Assembly: GCA_022565745.1 (NCBI GenBank)
Contig: JAIUMB010000140.1
Coordinates: forward strand, 1 to 5,611
Source: Cryomorphaceae bacterium
GTDB lineage: Bacteria; Bacteroidota; Bacteroidia; Flavobacteriales; Schleiferiaceae
Length of the DNA stretch: 5,611 nt
Direction: 5' to 3'
In this document: one piece after another, positions 1 to 5,029 of the stretch
How the letters are laid out: each line of letters begins with the position of its first letter
Position numbering within the stretch: position 1 is the first letter of the stretch
The notes under the pieces: model-generated
Told to the model about the DNA's origin: nothing
The model's database searches: none
The model's input: the letters and a program-made list of their open reading frames with translations, nothing else
Made by a program: the position numbers and the translations under genes

Positions 1-1336
1 AAGGGTGGTGCATGGCGTGCCAGCGTTCGCTTTCTTCGTCTTTTTCCAATAGAGGAAAATCGACCACCCACAGGGGGGCAAAGTTTTTAGGGTTGCGGAG
101 TCCGCGTTCGTTGCCAAGGTGCAGGCGAAGTTCGCCCAAGGCCTTGCGCGCGCGATCAGTTTCGTCGGCAATGATCAAAATGAGATCGCCATCCTTGGCG
201 TTCATGGCAGACTTCCACGCGTTTAGTTGCTCGGCGTTAAAGAACTTATCGACCGATGATTTTATAGGGTCGTTGCACTTTACCCAAACAAGACCTTTGA
301 CGCCAATTTGAGGTCGCTTAACGTAATCTATGAGTTTGTCGATCTCTTTACGACTCATTTCAGCTCCATCTTCTACCACAATGCCGCCAATGTATTCGGC
401 TTGGTCAAACACTTGAAAGCCTTTGTTTTGAGCTAGTTCAGTGATTTCGGTAAGGGTCATGTCGAAGCGAATATCCGGTTTATCGATGCCATATTTGGTC
501 ATGGCTTCTTCGTAGCTCATACGAGGGAAGTCGCCATCTATATTGACGTTGACTACCGTTTTAAGGATGTGTTTGGTAAGGCCTTCAAATGTGTTGAGTA
601 TATCTTCCTGCTCTACAAAGGCCATTTCACAGTCAATTTGCGTAAATTCCGGTTGGCGATCGGCACGGAGATCCTCGTCGCGGAAGCAACGTACAATTTG
701 AAAGTATTTGTCATAACCGCTTACCATCAACAACTGCTTGAAGGTTTGTGGCGATTGCGGTAAGGCATAAAAATGTCCTTGATGCATTCGCGAAGGAACC
801 ACAAAGTCGCGGGCGCCTTCCGGAGTAGACTTGATGAGGTAAGGCGTTTCTATTTCCAGAAAGTCTTGGTCTGAGAGGAATTTGCGCACCTCCATAGACA
901 CTTGGTGGCGAAGTTTAAGTGCTGTTTGCAATGGTTGTCGACGTAAGTCTAAGTAGCGGTGCGTCATGCGTAGTTCTTCGCCGCCATCGGTGTCTGTTTC
1001 TATGGTAAATGGCGGTGTTTTACTGGCGTTGAGCAAAGTGAGTTTGCTGACCACTATTTCTATATCACCAGTTGGTATATTGGCGTTTTTAGACTGTCGC
1101 TCAACCACACTTCCTGTTACTTGAATCACGTATTCACGTCCCAATTTTTTGGCCTGGGCAAATAAATCGGCATTTTCTTCTTCAAAAAAGCTCAGCTGAG
1201 TGATGCCATAGCGGTCGCGCAGATCGACAAATATTTGTCCGCTCATCACCCGACTGCGTTGTATCCAGCCTGCTAAAACAACTTCATTGCCAATGTGTTT
1301 GCTGCGGAGTTCCCCGCAATTGTGACTTCTGTACAT
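1..1336 (-). CDS. aspS: Aspartate--tRNA ligase (AspRS), N-terminal 445 residues, truncated by the window edge
   Basis: This cytoplasmic class II aminoacyl-tRNA synthetase charges tRNA(Asp) with aspartate using ATP. Translation from the ATG at 1336-1334 gives an unbroken frame to the left edge. Residues about 1-105 form the OB-fold anticodon-binding domain (GWIQRSR at 24-30, FVDLRDRYGITQ at 36-47). The catalytic core follows, with FLEIETP (159-165, motif 1), TPEGARDF (171-178), LPQSPQTFKQLLM (192-204) and motif 2 FRDEDLRADRQPEFTQID (218-235). Residues about 290-420 fit the bacterial-type GAD insertion (YIGGIV, KPQ-like RPQIGVKGL). The fragment ends in AMHHP, the start of the conserved MHHPFTSPK stretch. 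About 140 C-terminal residues, including motif 3, should lie beyond the edge, since bacterial AspRS is about 590 aa. The residue facing the His associated with non-discriminating enzymes is Met31, weakly favouring a tRNA(Asp)-specific enzyme. No clear promoter box or Shine-Dalgarno is seen upstream. Confidence 0.97.
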   Translation of the reverse strand, partial: MYRSHNCGELRSKHIGNEVVLAGWIQRSRVMSGQIFVDLRDRYGITQLSFFEEENADLFAQAKKLGREYVIQVTGSVVERQSKNANIPTGDIEIVVSKLTLLNASKTPPFTIETDTDGGEELRMTHRYLDLRRQPLQTALKLRHQVSMEVRKFLSDQDFLEIETPYLIKSTPEGARDFVVPSRMHQGHFYALPQSPQTFKQLLMVSGYDKYFQIVRCFRDEDLRADRQPEFTQIDCEMAFVEQEDILNTFEGLTKHILKTVVNVNIDGDFPRMSYEEAMTKYGIDKPDIRFDMTLTEITELAQNKGFQVFDQAEYIGGIVVEDGAEMSRKEIDKLIDYVKRPQIGVKGLVWVKCNDPIKSSVDKFFNAEQLNAWKSAMNAKDGDLILIIADETDRARKALGELRLHLGNERGLRNPKNFAPLWVVDFPLLEKDEESERWHAMHHP

Positions 1337-1510
1337 GATTGAAAATTTTACGCCGCGAAGTTAATGGGAAATGGGGAGCTTTAGAATATAATTACCCATA
1401 CATTTTTACCTTTTGCCAAAGTTGTATTTATGAAAACACACATGCAAAAGAATTCGACCATGAGTTGCTGATGAAAAGGATGGTTTTGAAAACAATGAAC
1501 CTATTCCTTT

Positions 1511-1680
1511 GCGTTCAATGGCGTTGGAGTTGTATGTCCACTCTTCTATGTTTAGGGCTTCGCGAATATTGCACAATGCCACATCGGGAAGCGGCCGTGC
1601 TGCGTCGAGCTTCTTTTTTTGCCTTCCAGTCGAGCAATGATGGGAAGAGCTTTGTTTTGATATGTGAAATCTATTTTTAC
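1511..1680 (-). pseudogene. Degraded N-terminal fragment of a Fic-family gene
   Basis: Minus-strand translation of 1612-1514 gives LDAARPLPDVALCNIREALN followed by IEEWTYNSNAIE. From memory of the family, this matches the region just before the Fic core in many Fic proteins (RPLP, a spacer, IRE.L..EWTYNSNAIEGNTLT..ET). It includes the inhibitory-helix motif SxxxE, here SNAIE, but followed by Arg instead of the usual Gly/Asn. Upstream codons (KIDFTYQNKALPIIARLEGKK, roughly 1677-1615) sit in a different frame. The frames join at a run of seven T on the plus strand (1614-1620), as expected for loss of one A from the coding strand. After the Glu at 1514-1516 the similarity stops: the GNTLT segment and the whole catalytic core are missing. 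No start codon is evident. This is a relic, of a different Fic subfamily from the intact gene at 3130-4170. The identification rests on motif recognition, not a search. Confidence 0.68.
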
Positions 1681-1886
1681 TACATCACAAAGATGTGTCG
1701 GATAAACATATTTTACAGCAATCCGATATTTTTTTCATTGATTGTGTTTTGAATAAAAAAAACATCCGCTCCAATATTTCCGTTTTACCTGAAATATGGG
1801 TGTATAATTACGATGGGCAAATGGCTGGTGTAGGTAAGAGCGGTCCCGGATTCCAATATGGAATTATGATCGCAACCAGTTTTTGA
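1668..1886 (+). pseudogene. Possible 3' remnant of an outer-membrane beta-barrel gene
   Basis: The frame is open from just after a TGA at 1665-1667 to the TGA at 1884-1886, with a possible GTG at 1695. The last 50 or so residues alternate polar and hydrophobic residues in short stretches (SDIFFIDCVL, NISVLPEIWVYNYDGQ, GPGFQYGIMIATSF) and end in Phe. Terminal aromatic residues are typical of outer-membrane barrel proteins recognised by the BAM machinery. At 63-73 codons it is far too short for a complete barrel, and no signal peptide precedes it. It directly abuts the Fic relic on the opposite strand, so a deletion or rearrangement joining the two is plausible. It could also be a small hypothetical gene or chance coding, and I do not recognise the exact family. 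Confidence 0.35.
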
Positions 1887-2013
1887 TGTATGTAAATAAA
1901 TCATTGAATGGGTTGTTTATGTGACGATTTGAAAAAATAAGTGATAATACACACTGATATTAAATGTATTATATGTACTTTTATCACCTGTTTAACCAAA
2001 AACCATTCAAACC

Positions 2014-3027
2014 ATGAAAGTATTAAAATATATAGGCATTGGCCTAATCGTATTGGTTTTTGTAACGGTCATATTGACTTTTGCAGCGCCTACAGACTTC
2101 AACGTTGAGCGCAGTATTTCTATAAATGCGCCTAAGAGCATCATCAAAGAACAAGTCATGTACTTTGAAAAAACCAAGGCCTTCTCTCCTTGGCACGTCA
2201 TGGATCCCGACATGAAGGACTGGATGGAAGGTGAAGATGGCACCATTGGCGCAAAGTATTACTGGGACGGGAACGACGAAGTAGGTGAAGGTTATCAGGA
2301 GTTGATAAGTGTACAAGAGAATCGCATTGAAATAGACGTAACCTTTCTTCGTCCATTTGAGAGTGTGGCACATACGTATTTTACGTTTGATGAAAACGAC
2401 AACAGCGTTGATGTTGTTTGGGGTTTTCACTCAAAATTTCCACGTCCTTTTAATATAATGGGTTTGTTTTTCAACATGGAAGATGCCATAGGTCAAGACT
2501 ATGAAAAGGGGCTTATAAGTTTGAAAGAACTGGCAGAAGGTATTGCGGCCAAACAAGGCTCTGGTATTGAATTGGTAGAGCTTTCTGAGCGTCATTATCT
2601 CGGTTTTCGCAAACGCATGCCCATGGATGAAATGGAGGCGTTTTTTGGCGAGCACTACGCAAATCTTTTCGCTTACATCAATAACGTCGATTTTGTAGAG
2701 TCCAACGGTCGCGCTACGGCATTGTATTACGACTGGGACGAAGAGAATAACGAGGTAGAGGTAACTGCAGCATTGCCCATTACCGGAAATCTCGATCAAG
2801 TATCGCTTGAAGGCTATGAGCAATTGACGCTTTCGGGCAAAGCTTACAAAGCTGTTCATCGCGGAAGCTATGAAACCATTGAAGAGACACACGGTATGAT
2901 TCACTCTTTTTACGGCAAGCACAACTTGCCCTTGCCTGATTTGGTGGTGGAAGAGTACGTCAATAACCCCAATGACGTTTCAAGCTCAGAAGAGTTGGTT
3001 ACGAATATTTTTTATGTGGAAAAATAA
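2014..3027 (+). CDS. Membrane-anchored SRPBCC plus GyrI-like (effector-binding) two-domain protein
   Basis: The 337-aa product has three parts. Residues about 5-25 form a hydrophobic segment (YIGIGLIVLVFVTVILTFAA) that fits an uncleaved N-terminal membrane anchor, with the soluble part probably outside the cytoplasm. Residues about 30-175 resemble the SRPBCC/polyketide-cyclase fold: FNVERSISINAPKSIIKEQV at the start, FSPWHVMDPDMKDW, then GTIGAKYYWDGN and a long C-terminal helix. Residues about 183-337 resemble the GyrI-like/AraC effector-binding domain, ending in the characteristic LVVEEYVNNPNDVSSSEELV and NIFYVEK. Both folds bind hydrophobic or drug-like small molecules in a cavity; no ligand can be named here. 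No DNA-binding domain is present, so this is not itself a transcription factor. The ATG at 2014 follows an A-rich leader without a Shine-Dalgarno, normal for Bacteroidota, and the anchor starts immediately after it. The gene stands alone, divergent from aspS and convergent with fic, with its own terminator. Confidence 0.85.
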   Translation: MKVLKYIGIGLIVLVFVTVILTFAAPTDFNVERSISINAPKSIIKEQVMYFEKTKAFSPWHVMDPDMKDWMEGEDGTIGAKYYWDGNDEVGEGYQELISVQENRIEIDVTFLRPFESVAHTYFTFDENDNSVDVVWGFHSKFPRPFNIMGLFFNMEDAIGQDYEKGLISLKELAEGIAAKQGSGIELVELSERHYLGFRKRMPMDEMEAFFGEHYANLFAYINNVDFVESNGRATALYYDWDEENNEVEVTAALPITGNLDQVSLEGYEQLTLSGKAYKAVHRGSYETIEETHGMIHSFYGKHNLPLPDLVVEEYVNNPNDVSSSEELVTNIFYVEK

Positions 3028-3041
3028 TTGTGTAATGCTTG

Positions 3042-3096
3042 GAATTGAATAAAGTACTTTGATAACAAATCGTGCTTTATTCAATTCAATTTTTTT
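3042..3096 (+). terminator. Rho-independent terminator of the SRPBCC/GyrI-like gene
   Basis: A perfect 13-bp inverted repeat, GAATTGAATAAAG (3042-3054) and CTTTATTCAATTC (3075-3087), encloses a 20-nt loop and is followed by AA and seven T (3090-3096). It starts 15 nt after the TAA at 3027. The stem is AT-rich and the loop is long. On the minus strand no T-tract follows the hairpin, so it is directional for the plus-strand gene, although it also lies between convergent genes and could stabilise the fic 3' end. Confidence 0.8.
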
Positions 3097-3129
3097 GGCA
3101 ATACCTCGTAAGTTTTTTGTTTCGTACTG

Positions 3130-4170
3130 TCAAAAATATGTATTTACAGCAAACCTAAATTGGTCGATGAATATCTCCTTAAAAATAGAAATGTTATTTT
3201 GCTCATAGAATAGAAGCATTGCTTTTTTGTATTCAATAGAATCGACAGTTCTAAAAGATATCGGACAGTGATTGTGATTCATTAAAATCGCATTACTAAC
3301 AATTCGGGCGGTTCTTTTATTTCCGTCCACAAAGGGTTGAATGTATGATATGAGCACCAGTAAGAGCAATGCTTTTTCAAAGACATTTTCTTTATTGTTT
3401 ACCAATTCGCACATGTCTGAAAGCGCTTCCATAATTTGGAACTCGTTGTCTAATGGACGATAATTTGTTCCCGAAATACCCACTCTTCTATTTCTGATAT
3501 TTTTATCGATCCCAAGTTCTTTAATGAGCAAACTGTGGATGTCTTCAATTTTGGCAACAGATAAAGGCGTCAAGTAGTCGGGGTGGTCTACAATAAAATC
3601 AATGGCTTCTTTGTGATTTAGAAGCATTGTAGCTTCTTCCTTTGTTTTTCCGGATGCGGTTTCTTTTTCTTTAAGCAGTCTCTCAGTTTCTAATAAGGAG
3701 TATGTATTCCCTTCAATTTGAGATGATTTCCAACTTAGGTCAATAGCAAGTCGCTCAAGTTCCTTTTTAAATTCTATTTCAGACAGTTGAGAAATATTCT
3801 TTTCAAATTGCTTTTGAAGTAAGTTTAACTGGTTTAATTCATTGTCTGTAAATAAGTTGCAATATTTAAGAGTCTCTGGTATGAGTTGAAAGTTAAACGT
3901 TTCTCTAATTTCTCTTTCATCAATTTCCTTCTTGTAATAGCTGTCAATATCAATAGGAAAGAGAACTTCATAAGTTGGAGAGATTAGATATTTCGTTGAT
4001 TTTCCCTTACCTTTTTTTGTCAAATAATTTTCATCAATCAATTTTGATATAACTCTTTTTACGGTTGCATAGCTGATTGAATCGTATATGCTTTCGTAAA
4101 TCTCTCTAGATGAAGCTTCTTTGTTTTTTTTGAGGAGCTCAATAATTTCTGTTTCCCTATTATCAGACAT
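3130..4170 (-). CDS. Fic-family protein with N-terminal winged-helix domain and QPF-type active-site motif
   Basis: Fic proteins usually transfer AMP or another phosphate-containing group from a nucleotide onto a target hydroxyl. From the ATG at 4170-4168 the product is 346 aa. Residues about 1-66 look like a winged helix-turn-helix (IIELLKKNKEASSREIYE, then SYATVKRVISKLIDENYLTK with a basic KKGKGKSTKY wing). A class II inhibitory helix follows, SSQIEGN at 149-155 (S149, E153, G154). The flap region is RRVGISGTNYRPLD at 228-241. The Fic motif at 278-289 reads QPFVDGNKRTAR against the consensus HPFx(D/E)GNGRxxR. Gln278 (CAA, 3339-3337) replaces the catalytic His, and Lys replaces the second Gly, as in Doc-type GNKR motifs. 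An upstream TTG at 4215 would add 15 residues but lies above the predicted -7 box, so I prefer 4170. The sequence is AT-rich. Activity, target and antitoxin are unknown. No small antitoxin-like ORF adjoins it. Confidence 0.88.
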   Translation of the reverse strand: MSDNRETEIIELLKKNKEASSREIYESIYDSISYATVKRVISKLIDENYLTKKGKGKSTKYLISPTYEVLFPIDIDSYYKKEIDEREIRETFNFQLIPETLKYCNLFTDNELNQLNLLQKQFEKNISQLSEIEFKKELERLAIDLSWKSSQIEGNTYSLLETERLLKEKETASGKTKEEATMLLNHKEAIDFIVDHPDYLTPLSVAKIEDIHSLLIKELGIDKNIRNRRVGISGTNYRPLDNEFQIMEALSDMCELVNNKENVFEKALLLLVLISYIQPFVDGNKRTARIVSNAILMNHNHCPISFRTVDSIEYKKAMLLFYEQNNISIFKEIFIDQFRFAVNTYF

Positions 4171-4186
4171 GGATTTGCGGATTTTT

Positions 4187-4256
4187 AGCTCACAAATATA
4201 GTGCTTTAAGCTCAAGTTAGCGCAAATATGAGCTGTATGATTGTTTTTTATGAGCT
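4187..4256. repeat. Four-site symmetric AGCTCA/TGAGCT array, candidate operator over the fic promoter
   Basis: AGCTCA occurs at 4187-4192 and 4209-4214, and its reverse complement TGAGCT at 4229-4234 and 4251-4256. The outer and inner copies on each side are 22 bp apart, the inner pair is 20 bp apart, and all four share one dyad centre at 4221.5. Spacings of about two helical turns would put all sites on roughly one face of the DNA. The outermost site abuts the -7 box, one lies between the boxes, and one lies 2 nt from the -33 TTTG. Single copies of the hexamer elsewhere (for example 429, 514, 1189, 4136) are at about background density. No known operator is recognised. Binding by the Fic protein's own winged helix is inference. 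Confidence 0.62.
4193..4226 (-). promoter_or_regulatory. Predicted Bacteroidota-type promoter of the fic gene
   Basis: Read on the minus strand, TTTG (4226-4223) is followed after 22 nt by TATATTTG (4200-4193), an exact match to the Bacteroidota -7 consensus TAnnTTTG. The spacing lies within the roughly 17-23 nt range reported for Flavobacterium TTG/TAnnTTTG promoters. Transcription would begin near 4186, about 15 nt upstream of the ATG at 4170. This excludes the TTG start at 4215 from that transcript. Confidence 0.6.
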
Positions 4257-4309
4257 GAAAAGCAGGTTTTTGTTTTAGAATGGTGTTGCTTAGATGTTCT
4301 TGAAATTCT

Positions 4310-5017
4310 TCAAAACACCACAGAAAGCCCTATTAGTAAGTCTATGGATGAAAAACTTGCATAAAACCCACTGCTGTTTGTTTTACTTGTTTCCGAGTTG
4401 GTTTCGCTTTTAGACAAACGTTGATTATAAGAAAATCTGCCAAAGAAAGCTTCTAAAAATAGATTTGACGAAAGTGCAAATGCTAGTCCGGGCCTTATTG
4501 ACAAATTAAATGCATTTGATGTGCTCTCTGATATTTGATTGCTGATGTCTGGTGAAGCATCAAATGGGTCAACGATGGACCTGTTATCTGTTTTCTGAAT
4601 GTTGTATGAATAACTACCCTGGCCTTGTAGAATAAAGAATGCTTTTTCTGTTAAGGTGAAGTATCTACGTGCTTCTATCCCAATTCCAAAAGTTTGAATG
4701 GTGGTTTCTCGAATATCTGTAGAAATGCCTTCTGGTTGTTCATTTTCAAATTCATTTTGTTGACTATAAGAATAGTAATTGCCAGTTACACCAAGCATGA
4801 AGTTTTTTGTGATAAATACACCTGCGGTAACACCGATATCAAACGCAAATACTTCAGATGAGCTTTTGGTTTCACCAAATAAGTTGGAGCCTTCCGTATG
4901 ATTTTTATTGCTACCTAAATAAAAGTGGCCATTATAAAGCATTTGTCCGGGTGTAAATTGTCCGGATATATCTCCAAAAATCATCACCCCAATAAAGATC
5001 AAAATATATTTTCTCAT
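4310..5017 (-). CDS. Outer-membrane beta-barrel (porin-like) protein, downstream member of a tandem pair
   Basis: The 235-aa product starts at the ATG 5017-5015 with a typical Sec signal peptide: MRK, a hydrophobic core YILIFIGVMIFG, and a likely cleavage after ISG at residue 19. The mature part is built of alternating hydrophobic strands and polar, Ser/Asn/Glu-rich loops (VFAFDIGVTAGVFITKNFML, GVTGNYYSYSQ, IQTFGIGIEARRYFTL, AFFILQGQGSYSYNI, NLSIRPGLAFALSSNLFLEA, IDLLIGLSVVF). It ends in Phe, the usual barrel-assembly signal. This is the layout of small 8- to 10-strand outer-membrane barrels common in Bacteroidota; the transported substrate or role cannot be read from the sequence. It begins 12 nt after the stop of the upstream barrel gene, so the two are probably co-transcribed. 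The fic ATG lies 139 nt downstream on the same strand. No clear T-tract terminator separates them, but fic has its own predicted promoter. Confidence 0.82.
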   Translation of the reverse strand: MRKYILIFIGVMIFGDISGQFTPGQMLYNGHFYLGSNKNHTEGSNLFGETKSSSEVFAFDIGVTAGVFITKNFMLGVTGNYYSYSQQNEFENEQPEGISTDIRETTIQTFGIGIEARRYFTLTEKAFFILQGQGSYSYNIQKTDNRSIVDPFDASPDISNQISESTSNAFNLSIRPGLAFALSSNLFLEAFFGRFSYNQRLSKSETNSETSKTNSSGFYASFSSIDLLIGLSVVF

Positions 5018-5029
5018 TGTCTAATTTTT

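Larger units (their letters stand above)
1337..2013. other. Gene-free stretch between divergent aspS and the SRPBCC gene, carrying gene relics
   Basis: There is no intact gene in these 677 bases. Two relics are listed separately: a Fic N-terminal fragment on the minus strand (about 1511-1680) and a beta-barrel-like C-terminal fragment on the plus strand (about 1668-1886). In 1337-1510, the aspS upstream side, I see no recognisable coding similarity, no TAnnTTTG box on the minus strand and no convincing hairpin. In 1887-2013, the leader of the plus-strand gene, the sequence is AT-rich. The best -7-like match is TACTTTTA (1976-1983), one base off the TAnnTTTG consensus, with no TTG at the expected distance, so I do not call a promoter. 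The open frame on the plus strand starting with TTG at 1339 has no family character and mostly mirrors the Fic relic. Confidence 0.7.

Noticed and set aside
12..311. Plus-strand open frame of 99 codons
   Set aside because: It lies wholly inside aspS on the opposite strand and has no family character.
569..763. Plus-strand open frame of 64 codons
   Set aside because: It is antisense to the aspS motif 2 region and is a shadow of conserved coding sequence.
1339..1752. Plus-strand open frame of 137 codons starting with TTG
   Set aside because: It is rich in Cys, Trp and Met with no domain pattern, overlaps the antisense of the Fic relic, and begins 3 nt from the aspS start. It is probably chance.
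1976..1983. TACTTTTA as a -7 box for the SRPBCC gene
   Set aside because: It has one mismatch to TAnnTTTG and no TTG at 17-23 nt upstream, so the support is insufficient.
2007..2922. Three minus-strand open frames (2007-2246, 2044-2430, 2431-2922)
   Set aside because: All are antisense to the well-supported SRPBCC/GyrI-like gene.
3042..3096. Terminal inverted repeat of a mobile element
   Set aside because: The arms are close together, followed by a T-tract and placed right after a stop codon. A terminator explains this fully, and there is no transposase.
4136..4141. Fifth AGCTCA copy inside the fic coding region
   Set aside because: Its 51-bp offset does not fit the 22/20/22 spacing or the dyad, and single copies occur elsewhere in coding DNA at background rate.
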